DNA from: JAEINY01 sp942490535
Lineage (GTDB): Bacteria; Bacteroidota; Bacteroidia; Bacteroidales; Marinilabiliaceae
Reading direction: 5' to 3'
Assembly (NCBI GenBank): GCA_942490535.1
Contig: CALNXQ010000004.1
Location: forward strand, 558,001 to 622,000
Length of the DNA: 64,000 nucleotides
Below the pieces are notes generated by a model. That model had not been told where the DNA came from, searched no databases, and was given only the letters and a program-made list of their open reading frames with translations. Positions 1-9,019 of this stretch are shown piece after piece. The translations under genes and the position numbers were made by a program. Each line of letters opens with the position of its first letter. The first letter of the stretch is position 1.

Positions 1-458
1 GCAGTATACTCATCACTACCAAGTTTCAAGTAATATGTCACCAACATCTTTTTCATATGACCTACATATTTACTTGTCGAAAATTCTTTAATACCGTCAA
101 TCAGTACTTTTTCCATCTCCTCATCTTTCTCCATTTTTTTGAGAGAGTTAGCGATGTAATAGGTAGAAACATCAGGATTATAACCTAATTTTTTTGACTC
201 TTTAAAATATTTTAAAGCTTTCTCGTCATCTTTAATTTTACGGGCACATGTGGCTGCATTGTATACCATGGCAGCGTCCATTTCTTCCTCACCCCATACT
301 GCAATTGATTGCTCAAACAATTCTAACGCTTGTTTGTAATTTTTTGTCCTCAATGCCTCATTTCCTTCATTTTTTAGCTCAGCCGCACTTTTATCTTGGG
401 CTACAGCCATTCCCACAAAAAACATCAACAAGAAGGATAAAGTTGCTAAATACTTCAT
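1..458 (-). CDS. TPR-repeat protein, exported (3' end outside window)
   Basis: The minus frame is open from an ATG at 458 to the window edge, giving about 152 residues. Residues 1-20 form a clear signal peptide ending in AVAQ. Helical repeat segments follow (GNEALRTKNYKQALELFEQS and a second unit with AATCARKIKDDEKALKYFKES), which are typical tetratricopeptide repeats. TPR proteins are protein-interaction scaffolds; the partner cannot be told from here. The gene is truncated by the window, so its length and any C-terminal domain are unknown. A plus-strand frame overlapping it has no protein-like features and was discarded. Confidence 0.8.
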   Translation of the reverse strand, partial: MKYLATLSFLLMFFVGMAVAQDKSAAELKNEGNEALRTKNYKQALELFEQSIAVWGEEEMDAAMVYNAATCARKIKDDEKALKYFKESKKLGYNPDVSTYYIANSLKKMEKDEEMEKVLIDGIKEFSTSKYVGHMKKMLVTYYLKLGSDEYT

Positions 459-567
459 AATAAAATTCTTTTAAAAACATTTACAGTTATATGTCACTTC
501 AACCGATGGTAAAAATAGTTTTTTTTTTTAAAAAACCTTAAAAAATGAGGGCTTTTTTTAGACTTGT

Positions 568-1878
568 TCACGTTTTAAATATGGCAGCAGTCTCTAAAAA
601 GCACTTCAGATCTGAATAGTTTTTTGACAATTCGGTTGTTCTTTTCACACCATGCATAAATCGTTCCAGACGGGGGGGCTGCTGTACTTTTTGTTGGATC
701 TCCAACTCTACTGTCTCCGGAAATTTGGCCGGATGCGCAGTCGCCAGGAAGATTCCTTTCTCATTATTTTTCAGGTTTTTCTGAAGTGCCAGATACCCTA
801 CTGCACCATGAGGATCAAGTGTATATCCGTGTTTTTCAAAGACCATTCGAATGGTCTCTTTAATCTGCTCATCAGCCACTGACAGGCCTTTCAGAACCGC
901 TTGAATTTTATTTAATTCATTATTAAAGAGGGTTTGGATGCGCACAAAGTTGCTTGGATCCCCCACATCCATGGCATTGGCCGGTGTGGCGATGCTGGGT
1001 GCCGGGAGGTATTCACCCGTTTCCAGGTAATGGGGTACAATGTCATTTACATTTGTGGCTGCTATGAAGCGTTTTATTGGCAAACCCATTTGAGCTGCTA
1101 TAATGCCTGCGGTTAAATTTCCAAAATTGCCACTTGGTACACACATCACAGTGTCCTTCCAATCTTCTTTTTTAATTTGTCCAAAGGCGTAAAAATAATA
1201 GACCATTTGCGGCAGAAAACGGGCTAGATTGATAGAATTAGCAGAGGTTAAAACCATATTCTGTCTTAATTCAGTATCCATGAACGCGGTTTTTACCAGG
1301 TGCTGACAGTCATCAAAGGTACCATCGATCTCAAGTGCCTGGATATTTTGCCCTAATGTGGTAAATTGTTTTTCCTGCACTTCGCTCACCAATCCTTTGG
1401 GATAGAGAACAATCACATTCACCCCCTCCACACCCAGAAAACCATTGGCCACGGCACTTCCCGTATCCCCCGAGGTGGCCACCAACACATTGATGGGCCT
1501 CCCTCCTTTTTCAGTAAACTGCGCCATGACACGGGCCAGAAAACGGGCACCGATGTCTTTAAAGGCCAGCGTCGGCCCATGAAATAATTCCAATGCGGCG
1601 ATTTGTTCCGATATTGGTACTACCGGTATGGGAAAGTTAAAGGCATCATTGGTGATTTCCCTAAAAGTAGTTTCCGGAATATCGGGGCAGAAATAATGCT
1701 TCAGTGTTTCAAAACCGATTTCTCCCATTGATAGCTTCGGCAATTGTTCCCAGAACTCCTCTGCCATCACAGGAATGTATTCAGGCATGTAGAGGCCGTT
1801 ATCAGGAGCCAATCCTTGCAGGACGGCATTTTTCAGAGGACTGGTTAGGTTTTTATTATTGGTGCTATAAAATTGCAT
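568..1878 (-). CDS. thrC: Threonine synthase
   Basis: This PLP enzyme converts O-phosphohomoserine to threonine, the last step of the pathway. Its 436 residues match the bacterial ThrC length. The N-terminal YSTNNKNLTSPLKNAVLQGL and the segment FHGPTLAFKDIGARF are diagnostic; the Lys at residue 107 of that motif is the expected Schiff-base lysine. SGDTGSAV and the glycine-rich PSGNFGNL loop, which binds the PLP phosphate, follow. It is the third gene of the thrA-apgM-thrC operon, 69-80 bp after the kinase gene, and is probably co-transcribed from the thrA promoter. Confidence 0.97.
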   Translation of the reverse strand: MQFYSTNNKNLTSPLKNAVLQGLAPDNGLYMPEYIPVMAEEFWEQLPKLSMGEIGFETLKHYFCPDIPETTFREITNDAFNFPIPVVPISEQIAALELFHGPTLAFKDIGARFLARVMAQFTEKGGRPINVLVATSGDTGSAVANGFLGVEGVNVIVLYPKGLVSEVQEKQFTTLGQNIQALEIDGTFDDCQHLVKTAFMDTELRQNMVLTSANSINLARFLPQMVYYFYAFGQIKKEDWKDTVMCVPSGNFGNLTAGIIAAQMGLPIKRFIAATNVNDIVPHYLETGEYLPAPSIATPANAMDVGDPSNFVRIQTLFNNELNKIQAVLKGLSVADEQIKETIRMVFEKHGYTLDPHGAVGYLALQKNLKNNEKGIFLATAHPAKFPETVELEIQQKVQQPPRLERFMHGVKRTTELSKNYSDLKCFLETAAIFKT

Positions 1879-1947
1879 GGTGATAGGTTTAATTCATAGG
1901 ACTACGCTTCGGTCACCCTATGTTATAATAATTTGCCCTTTCAGGGC

Positions 1948-3162
1948 TTATTTCAAACTTTTATTCAATAGGTATTTCATAAACTCCGTCTGATTCAGAA
2001 AGCCAATGTTTCCTTTTTTTACAGACTCTTCATTGTATTCCTGCACACCGTCACCAGGCACGCCGGGACGGCTAATCAGGAAGGGCACGTGTTCCCGCGT
2101 ATGGGTGCGAATCTCACAAGGTGTGGGATGGTCTGGCAACAGCGCCACGGTAAGCTCTTCATTATGTTTCTCAAGATATTCGAGAATGGGAGCCACAACC
2201 AATTGATCGATGTCTTCCAGTGTTTTTATCTTCAGTTCCACATCACCCTCGTGACCCGCTTCATCCGGTGCTTCAATGTGCAGGAACACGTATTCATTTG
2301 ATGCCAGTGCCTGCAATGCCGCCTCTGCCTTACCGGAATAGTTAGTATCAAACAAGCCCGTAGCACCTTCCACATAGATGGACTCTAAGCCGGCCAGATG
2401 CCCCAATCCGTGAATGAGATCAACGGCCGAAATGACGGCTCCCTTTTCAATGCCATACAGCTCTTTCAGCGAGGGCATTTGCGGTTTATAACCGGGCGAC
2501 CAGGGCCAGATCATATTAGCCAAGGGTTTTCCCTTCATCTGTCGTTTGAGATTAACCGGATGATCCGTTAATATGTCCCGGGACGATAGCATTAACTCCC
2601 GCAGCAACTGAACGGTTTCATGGGCAGCCAGTTCCGCTGTTGGCATAATCGTTTTCACCAATGCACCCGGTACGTCATGCGGGGGCGTACAGGCAATGCC
2701 ATTCAGTCCGTTTTTTATCACCAATACATTTCGGTAACTCACACCGGGGTAAAACTGCACCCGATTAGAACCCAGTTGCTCATTGAGCACTTGAATCAAT
2801 TGGTGCGCCTCTTCTGAAGACACATGTCCACCTGAATGATTGATCAATTGGCCATGATGCTCCGTGACCAGGTTACAGCGAAAGACCAGGTCATCGGGTT
2901 GAATGGAAATCCCCAAAGCTGTCGCTTCCAACACCCCACGCCCCTGGTAGTAGGTTTCGGCATCGTAGCCCATAATGGTCATGTTGGCCACTTCACTGCC
3001 CGGATGCAGGGTGTCCGGCACGGTTTTCAAAGTGCCACAACAAGCTTGTTGACACAATTTATCAATGTGCGGCGTATGGGCCACCATCATGGGTGTTTTG
3101 TATCCCAGCCGTTCAATGGGCTGATCGGCAAAACCATCGGCTAATATCACTAAATACTTCAT
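1948..3162 (-). CDS. ApgM-family phosphotransferase, proposed homoserine kinase
   Basis: The protein belongs to the alkaline-phosphatase superfamily, archaeal-type cofactor-independent phosphoglycerate mutase branch. It starts MKYLVILADGFADQP, carrying the first metal-binding Asp, and has LHIEAPDEAGHEGD and LLPDHPTP as the later metal-ligand segments. It lies between thrA and thrC, the place of homoserine kinase, and no GHMP-type thrB is present. A family of these proteins in Bacteroides and some other bacteria has been proposed to be a non-orthologous homoserine kinase; I infer the same here. The frame extends upstream to 3189, overlapping the end of thrA, but the family N-terminus begins at the ATG at 3162 (an ATG six bases earlier is the alternative). 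Confidence 0.85.
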   Translation of the reverse strand: MKYLVILADGFADQPIERLGYKTPMMVAHTPHIDKLCQQACCGTLKTVPDTLHPGSEVANMTIMGYDAETYYQGRGVLEATALGISIQPDDLVFRCNLVTEHHGQLINHSGGHVSSEEAHQLIQVLNEQLGSNRVQFYPGVSYRNVLVIKNGLNGIACTPPHDVPGALVKTIMPTAELAAHETVQLLRELMLSSRDILTDHPVNLKRQMKGKPLANMIWPWSPGYKPQMPSLKELYGIEKGAVISAVDLIHGLGHLAGLESIYVEGATGLFDTNYSGKAEAALQALASNEYVFLHIEAPDEAGHEGDVELKIKTLEDIDQLVVAPILEYLEKHNEELTVALLPDHPTPCEIRTHTREHVPFLISRPGVPGDGVQEYNEESVKKGNIGFLNQTEFMKYLLNKSLK

Positions 3163-3175
3163 GTTCATGGTTGGT

Positions 3176-5602
3176 TTAAAGGTTAGCAACTTTTATGATA
3201 TCCGCAAATACTCCGGCCGCTGTTACATCCGCCCCGGCACCATACCCTTTTATCTCCATGGGATGATCAAAGTAATAATCAGAGCGTAACACTACTTTAT
3301 TCGTACTATCCTCCAATTTAAAAAAGGCGTGATTTTTATCCACTTCGGTAAAACCCACTTTTGCTCTACCTTCTTTTAGTGATGCGGTATACCTTAATAT
3401 ATGACCGTTCTGTTCAGCTTTCAATCGCAATTGTTCAAAGGCTTCATCGTATGCTTTTAGGCGCTCCATAAAAGCATCCACGGATTCATCCTGAAAATAC
3501 TCAGTTGGCAGAAAAGAATCAATCTCAATGTCCTCTTTTTCCAGAGGATAGTCACATTCGCGTGATAAAATCAGTAATTTACGCAAGACATCGGTTCCTT
3601 TCAGATCAATGCGCGGATCCGGTTCGCTATACCCTTTGTCCATAGCTTCCTGCACTACTTCTGACAAGGTGCGTTCGGCCGACACGGTATTGACAATGTA
3701 ATTCAAGGTACCGGATAGCACGCCCTCCAACTCCACAATGCGATCGCCGCTATTGATCAAACTATTGATGGTATTGATGATGGGCAATCCCGCTCCTACG
3801 TTGGTTTCAAAGAGGTACTTCACCCCCTTGTCACGGGCCGTCTGCTTCAACTTATGATAGTGCTCATAGGCGGATGAGCTGGCTATTTTATTGGCGGTAA
3901 TTACCGAAATGTTATGCTCCAAAATGTATTGATACTGCTTGGCCACTTGCGCACTGGCGGTACAATCGACAAAGACACTATTGGAAAGGTTATCGGACGC
4001 CATCTGTTCGACAAACCGATCAATGTCCCCGGGAATCCCGTTTTTTATCTGTGTTACAGCATCGGCTATGTCCATTCCACTGGCATCAAACACCATTTGA
4101 CGCGAGTTGGCAAGGCCTGCCAAACGAATTTTCAACTGCTCCGTATCCATCAGACGTTTGGCCTGACGTTCAATTTTAGCCAGCAGGTTTTTACCAACCG
4201 TACCCACACCCGCCAGATACAAGTGAATCACCTGGTAATGGCTCAGGAAAAAGGCTTCGTGCACCACATTAAGGGCTTTGCGCAAATCTTTATTAGACAC
4301 TACAAAGGAGATATTCAACTCTGAGGCCCCTTGCGCAATGGCGTAAATATTAACCCCATTTTTTCCCAGGCTATTAAATAATTGCCCGGCCACCCCGGTA
4401 GTATGTTTCATGCCTTCACCCACGATGGCCACCACCGCCATGTCGTGATCAACAGCCACTCCATTAATTTGTTTACGATCTATCTCAAGGGCAAATTCTT
4501 TTGCTAAGGCCGATTGGGCCACCACTGCATCTGCTGCACTCACCACCACGCTGATGCTGTTTTCACTGGATGCCTGCGAAATCAATACCACATTAATAGT
4601 TTCCCCAGCCAAAGCCTTAAACAGACGCATGGAAATGCCGGAAATACCTATCATTCCCATGCCTTGCACAGTAATTAAAGCCATCTCTTTGATGGAAGAG
4701 ATCCCTTTTACCTTCGGAGCCTGGTTGTTTCCACTGTTCTGGTCAATGCACGTACCAGCCGCTTCGGGATTAAAGGTATTTTTAATCAACACCGGAATGT
4801 GCTTTTGCAACACTGGAATAATGGTCGGTGGATAAATCACCTTGGCTCCAAAATGAGACAGCTCCATGGCTTCGGCATAGGTCAGGTGATCCAGTGAATA
4901 GGCCCGGCTAATGATACGGGGATCAGCAGACATAAATCCATCCACATCGGTCCATATTTCCAGAATATCGGCCTCAAGACCAGCCGCCAGGATGGCCGCT
5001 GAATAATCGGATCCGCCCCGTCCTAAGGTGGTGGTTTCACCCTTTTCATCCGACGCAATGTAACCTGGAAAAATAGCTATGCGCGACAATTGCGGTTGCA
5101 GCTGTGTAATGTTCTGGAAGGTGACATCCATTTTCACCTGGTGCCCTCGCCCATTCAGATAGGTCTTAATGACCTCGCGACTATCAAACAAGTGTGCCTG
5201 GGGAATCAGATGGCTGATGATTGCCGCCGAAAGACGCTCGCCACAGCCCGAAATGGTATCATAACTCTTGGGACTTAATTCACCGGTAAGGTTTACCCCC
5301 TTAAGGATGGCTTCCAATTCATTCCAGATAGGCACCAGTTGCGCCTGAACGGTCAGTCCTATGGCCGGTGTAAATAGTTCCCGAATAATTTGTTGATGAA
5401 TCTCTTTGAGTGTCACAAATTGGTCGGCATAGACTTCTCTGGCAGCTGCCGTATGGGATGCCGCAATCAGTCGATCGGTGACACCCCCAACAGCTGAAAC
5501 GACTACCACAACTGGTTCATTGTTTTTTTCGACGATGCGCTTAACGTTGACCATAGCCAGGGAGGATCCCATGGATGTACCACCAAACTTAAGTACTTTC
5601 AT
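3176..5602 (-). CDS. thrA: Bifunctional aspartokinase / homoserine dehydrogenase I
   Basis: The 808-residue fusion catalyses the first and third steps from aspartate towards threonine. The kinase domain begins KFGGTSMGSS at residue 5 and contains the TTLGRGGSDYSAAI segment. Tandem ACT-like regulatory repeats lie around residues 305-450. The dehydrogenase half starts with the NAD(P)-binding AGVGTVGKNLL near residue 460 and has GVLSGTLNYI and the EPDPRIDLKGTDV segment. It is the first structural gene of the operon, and its stop overlaps the upstream reading frame of the following kinase gene. A Thr/Ile-rich leader peptide precedes it by 71 bp. Feedback by threonine is expected from the family. 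Confidence 0.97.
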   Translation of the reverse strand: MKVLKFGGTSMGSSLAMVNVKRIVEKNNEPVVVVVSAVGGVTDRLIAASHTAAAREVYADQFVTLKEIHQQIIRELFTPAIGLTVQAQLVPIWNELEAILKGVNLTGELSPKSYDTISGCGERLSAAIISHLIPQAHLFDSREVIKTYLNGRGHQVKMDVTFQNITQLQPQLSRIAIFPGYIASDEKGETTTLGRGGSDYSAAILAAGLEADILEIWTDVDGFMSADPRIISRAYSLDHLTYAEAMELSHFGAKVIYPPTIIPVLQKHIPVLIKNTFNPEAAGTCIDQNSGNNQAPKVKGISSIKEMALITVQGMGMIGISGISMRLFKALAGETINVVLISQASSENSISVVVSAADAVVAQSALAKEFALEIDRKQINGVAVDHDMAVVAIVGEGMKHTTGVAGQLFNSLGKNGVNIYAIAQGASELNISFVVSNKDLRKALNVVHEAFFLSHYQVIHLYLAGVGTVGKNLLAKIERQAKRLMDTEQLKIRLAGLANSRQMVFDASGMDIADAVTQIKNGIPGDIDRFVEQMASDNLSNSVFVDCTASAQVAKQYQYILEHNISVITANKIASSSAYEHYHKLKQTARDKGVKYLFETNVGAGLPIINTINSLINSGDRIVELEGVLSGTLNYIVNTVSAERTLSEVVQEAMDKGYSEPDPRIDLKGTDVLRKLLILSRECDYPLEKEDIEIDSFLPTEYFQDESVDAFMERLKAYDEAFEQLRLKAEQNGHILRYTASLKEGRAKVGFTEVDKNHAFFKLEDSTNKVVLRSDYYFDHPMEIKGYGAGADVTAAGVFADIIKVANL

Positions 5603-5673
5603 ACCCTTAAGATTTGATTAAATGAGTAACTAAAAAATAGAATAATGAAACGAGACCTGAGAATATAATAATG

Positions 5674-5733
5674 CTATACCCCCCAAGGGGTGATGGTAGA
5701 TGTAATTGTGATGAAGAAATTACGAATAGTCAT
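5674..5733 (-). CDS. Threonine operon leader peptide
   Basis: A 19-codon frame directly upstream of thrA encodes MTIRNFFITITSTITPWGV. Five of its codons are Thr and four are Ile, packed in the run ITITSTIT. This closely resembles the logic of the enterobacterial thr leader peptide, where ribosome stalling at Thr/Ile codons controls transcription attenuation. The ATG lies about 31 bp downstream of a good TAnnTTTG promoter, so the peptide sits at the start of the thr transcript. I could not find a convincing terminator hairpin between it and thrA: there is a T-run near 5632-5637 without a GC-rich stem, and a small CCCC/GGGG hairpin inside the leader. The attenuation mechanism is therefore inferred. 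Confidence 0.72.
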   Translation of the reverse strand: MTIRNFFITITSTITPWGV

Positions 5734-5763
5734 TAATTTGGTCTTTTAGATAATGATTCATTG

Positions 5764-5794
5764 CAAAAGTAGGCATAAAAATGAGAAAACAAAA
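5764..5794 (-). promoter_or_regulatory. Promoter of the thr operon
   Basis: On the minus strand the -7 element TACTTTTG (5764-5771) follows a TTTTG element at 5790-5794 with an 18-base spacer, matching the Bacteroidota sigma consensus TTTG-N17-23-TAnnTTTG. An 8-9 bp inverted repeat (AAAACCTgACA / TgTtAGGTTTT, about 5795-5820) lies immediately upstream and could be an operator or the terminator of another transcript. Confidence 0.6.
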
Positions 5795-5820
5795 TAAAAC
5801 CTGACATTTGTTAGGTTTTA

Positions 5821-6479
5821 TATGAATAAATTACCCTCCATCTGGATAGAGGGCTTCGCTTTTTATTAAATTTGTTTTTCTGTTTTTTTTCTGCATGATG
5901 AAGCCTAATTGATCAGTAGGATCGGCATTAACTAAAGATTTAAGCAATCCGTTTGGGAGCTTTACACCGGGCCTATTTTTACCGTTATTTTAGCATCTAC
6001 TTATTTCGTTTCAAACCTTTTGGGATTAACCCCCTGTATCATCAACGTAATTCTTTCAATATGCCTTTAAAGCGGGTAAAAATGCATGAACAGTCATTTT
6101 CGTCCTAGCGATTACCGAAGCAAGAATAGGATGATTCTTACGAAAAATAAGAACAAGCTCACTTTAGATTGGAAAGTGCTTACGAAATTGGAGAGCGCTT
6201 TCGTAAAAAGCGTGAACTAGCTCCCTTTTTCTTAGGATGGGCTAACTTATACTTAAAAGGTTCTCCTAAGAAGAGGGATGTGGCTCACCTCAAGCGTGGT
6301 TTTCCTCGTTTTTAATGAGCTTAAGCACACCTGGAGCGGGATGCTGCTCACCTTAAACGAGGTGAGCCGCTCAAAAAGGGAGCTGTTGGAGAGAAAAGGC
6401 GTGCTGTGGCACACCATACATGAGAATGCTCCATGGGAAAGTTATAATAAGGACAGCGCAAACCGGATGCATGACACTC
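5821..6479. other. Long intergenic stretch without a convincing gene
   Basis: About 700 bp lie between the thr promoter and the next gene. A plus-strand frame of 79 codons (6278-6517) has no recognisable family, runs through a terminator and has low-complexity codon content, so I do not call it. The segment around 6120-6400 contains several copies of short motifs such as CTTACGAAA and GCTCACCT, and may be decayed sequence. A small hairpin with CCCTC/GAGGG arms lies near 5833-5855. Confidence 0.4.
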
Positions 6480-6507
6480 AAAACCCGAAGCATGGCGTTC
6501 GGGTTTT
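6480..6507. terminator. Hairpin terminator
   Basis: AAAACCCGAA and TTCGGGTTTT form a perfect 10-bp stem with an 8-base loop (GCATGGCG). It lies just after the stop of the minus-strand gene at 6531 and has A/T tracts on both sides, so it could work in either direction. Confidence 0.75.
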
Positions 6508-6530
6508 GGGTGTTTAATTCATCAGCAGGA

Positions 6531-7007
6531 TTAATTGTTCTGAATGGCTTCTCCTTTTCGTTTTCCCCTGGGGAAGCGATTACTTAGCTCCCGGGAGGCC
6601 TCATCAGCACCTGGCTGGCCCATGTTTGCTGCATTTTTCAATACTTTATAAATGGATAAAGCGGCCGTATAAGCTTCGCTGCCAGCCATGGTCATGGTGT
6701 CGTTTATCTGATTACAGATGCGTTCCAAAGGTGTGGCCAGATTCCGGAGTGTTTTCACGGCTTCGAAGTCGATGCGTGCCCCGGGGATGTTTATAAAACT
6801 GGGGATGTAGTTCGGATACGTATCGGCGTATTCCAATGACTTATCCACAAAAGCCACTGTTTTGTCCCCCATTTTGGCCAGCTCTTTTCGTTCATCTGGT
6901 GTAAGGGTAATTAGCTTCTTCTCCAAAACACTTTTCAATGTTCCTATGGCACCATCCACCAAATTTCTTTCTTCATCTGAAAACTGAAAAGAATATTTAT
7001 TTTCCAT
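6531..7007 (-). CDS. Uncharacterised helical protein
   Basis: The 158-residue soluble protein has no signal peptide or membrane segment. It is predicted by eye to be mostly alpha-helical (FSDEERNLVDGAIGTLKSVLEKKLITLTPDERKEL is a helix pair with heptad character) and ends in a basic tail, RGKRKGEAIQNN. I do not recognise a named family, although the overall look is of a conserved Bacteroidota hypothetical protein. It is monocistronic and ends at a strong hairpin terminator. The start follows a short AT-rich leader, as usual in this phylum. Confidence 0.7.
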   Translation of the reverse strand: MENKYSFQFSDEERNLVDGAIGTLKSVLEKKLITLTPDERKELAKMGDKTVAFVDKSLEYADTYPNYIPSFINIPGARIDFEAVKTLRNLATPLERICNQINDTMTMAGSEAYTAALSIYKVLKNAANMGQPGADEASRELSNRFPRGKRKGEAIQNN

Positions 7008-7375
7008 GACTTAATTATTAAATGTAAAACTTCCTTGAATTAATGCTTACTCATAGAAAATTAACCAGAACTATTGGTAAATGAAATATTGATTTTTTTC
7101 TTTTTTTGACATGATGAGTACCCACCAGGCCGTTAGTCGCAAAACGGCATTCAGACAGGCCATTCACACTATCCATTGGATTAAAGCTATGCGCTACCTT
7201 ACGGGGAAAAGGAAATACAGCGTTAAGCTTTGTGATTCCCGTATTGAATAGAGCAACTTTGATGTGTAGGAAAGACTAAAATTTTAGTATTCTTGTAATT
7301 CTCTATGGCAGTATTAAACCAAATGGCAGTTACAGCGGTTTTTCTTCCATAGAATCGCCTAAAACGAAATTGTAC
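7008..7375. other. Intergenic stretch with one 46-codon frame of doubtful status
   Basis: A plus-strand frame at 7111-7251 begins with tandem ATGs and encodes a basic 46-residue peptide containing the segment YLTGKRKYSVKLC. It could be a small gene or the remnant of a decayed one. Nothing upstream looks like a promoter, so I leave it uncalled. A near-palindrome, CTAAAATTTTAG, lies at about 7277-7288. Confidence 0.3.
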
Positions 7376-8920
7376 ATGACGAATCAAACGCCTCTTTTTT
7401 TATATTCCCCCAGGCAAATTGTGGTCACCACCACTTTGGCCGGACCATTAATGGGAGGATATATGTTGCAGCGAAATTTTAAAAACATGGATCGGCACCG
7501 GGCTTCTGTCATCACGTCGGTCCTCTCCTATGCGCTGCAGGCTTTAACCTATTTGGTATTTTTAGTAACTACCGAAGTGGTGGTTATCCGGTCGGGATTG
7601 TATAACTATAGTCCTGTGTTAGGATACGTGGGCGTGGTGGGTGTCCTACTGGTGTTACAGCTGTTGAATAGTGGGTTGATTCTCCTTACCCGTCGCACCA
7701 TGGCCATTGCCCCTTCCAAAAGTCAATTTCGGACGTATTCAGTCTGGAACCTACTCCTCACCGTCATTGCCGGGCTGGTTATTAGCTTTTTCCTGGTTCG
7801 GTCCGGGCCTTTCTGGTTTCGTTTTTTAGCCGTTTATTTTCTGGCCAGCTTTTACCTATTCCATCGATTGGCCAAACCCTTTGGCAGGGAGTGGCAACGC
7901 TTGCTGATTATGGGGATGGGTTTTATTTTAACATGCATCTATCCTACTGTGGATGAATTGGACCGGTACATCCACACTCAGAGTTTTCCAAGCCTTCATT
8001 TGTTTAGTTATAATTACCTGGCTTTTTTTCTCTATTTCTTGTTACTTTTTATCGTGGTGGATGTAGTGCTGACCCTACTTGACCGAACCCTTTTTCGACA
8101 CCTGGATAAATCCCGCTTAAATACCAGTCGCATAGTCCTTAGCCTGGTTTTAACCTTACTGGTATCCGGTATTGTCGCAAGGGGCATTCATCAGTTTAAT
8201 ACGCCCAAGGTTAATGCGTATGCCATTACTCTCCCGGCCAAAACATCCCCCCTGAAAGAACTAAAAATAGTACTGGCGGCTGATTTGCACATCAGTGAAC
8301 TCACCACGCGTGATTTTATGCATCAGTTTGTGGAAACAATCAATACATTGGAGGCCGACATCGTCCTGATGCCGGGGGATTTGGTGGAGTCTTCCGCAGA
8401 AAATGAAAACATGACATACATGCGGCAGCAATTGGCTAATATAACTTCTAAATATGGCACGTTCGCCGTACTGGGTAATCACGATTACGGAAATCTAGAG
8501 CGGAAAAAAGCCTTTATTGAAGGTGCCAATATGAGGCTTCTACATGATACTTCGTTGGTTATCGATGAGGCTTTTGTTTTGATAGGCCGGCAAGACCGCC
8601 GTCGCTCCCGCAAACCTCTTATGACCATTTTAGAGTCTGCCCCCGGTGAGCTCCCCTGGCTTATGATGGATCACCGGCCACCTCATATGCGGGAAATTGC
8701 CGATGCCGGCATTGATTTATCCGTTTCCGGGCACACGCACAACGGGCAGCTCTTCCCGTTCAATTACATTACCGACCGGGTGTACGACTTGAGTTGGGGC
8801 TACCAACAACTGGATCAAACGCATGTATTTGTGACCTGCGGGGCCCAGGGATGGGGGCCAACGGTGCGTGTGGGCAGTCAGTCGGAGATCATGGAGATAG
8901 TGGTAACCTTTGAGCCATAA
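7376..8920 (+). CDS. Membrane-anchored metallophosphoesterase
   Basis: The N-terminal 270 residues contain about six hydrophobic segments. A calcineurin-like phosphoesterase domain follows. Metal-ligand motifs are readable in order: ADLH (about residue 302), GDLVE (about 335), LGNHDYG (about 367) and SGHTHNGQLFP (about 450). The arrangement resembles YkuE/YaeI-type enzymes, some of which act on lipid A precursors or phospholipids at the membrane; the substrate here is not known. The domain probably faces the periplasm. A TTG six bases upstream keeps the frame open, but the ATG at 7376 is the natural start. Confidence 0.88.
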   Translation: MTNQTPLFLYSPRQIVVTTTLAGPLMGGYMLQRNFKNMDRHRASVITSVLSYALQALTYLVFLVTTEVVVIRSGLYNYSPVLGYVGVVGVLLVLQLLNSGLILLTRRTMAIAPSKSQFRTYSVWNLLLTVIAGLVISFFLVRSGPFWFRFLAVYFLASFYLFHRLAKPFGREWQRLLIMGMGFILTCIYPTVDELDRYIHTQSFPSLHLFSYNYLAFFLYFLLLFIVVDVVLTLLDRTLFRHLDKSRLNTSRIVLSLVLTLLVSGIVARGIHQFNTPKVNAYAITLPAKTSPLKELKIVLAADLHISELTTRDFMHQFVETINTLEADIVLMPGDLVESSAENENMTYMRQQLANITSKYGTFAVLGNHDYGNLERKKAFIEGANMRLLHDTSLVIDEAFVLIGRQDRRRSRKPLMTILESAPGELPWLMMDHRPPHMREIADAGIDLSVSGHTHNGQLFPFNYITDRVYDLSWGYQQLDQTHVFVTCGAQGWGPTVRVGSQSEIMEIVVTFEP

Positions 8921-9019
8921 CCGGTTTACCGAATCCTCGGATCAGAGAAAGAGAATCGCCCTTGCACATTGGCAGAAAGGCGATTCCCGATGGGACGAAT
9001 AGTAATTGCCAGGTACCGG

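Noticed and set aside
248..460. Plus-strand frame of 70 codons
   Set aside because: It is the complement of the TPR gene, which has a signal peptide and repeat motifs; the plus frame is low-complexity.
6278..6517. Plus-strand frame of 79 codons upstream of the helical-protein gene
   Set aside because: It runs through a strong hairpin terminator, has no recognisable domain and no promoter.
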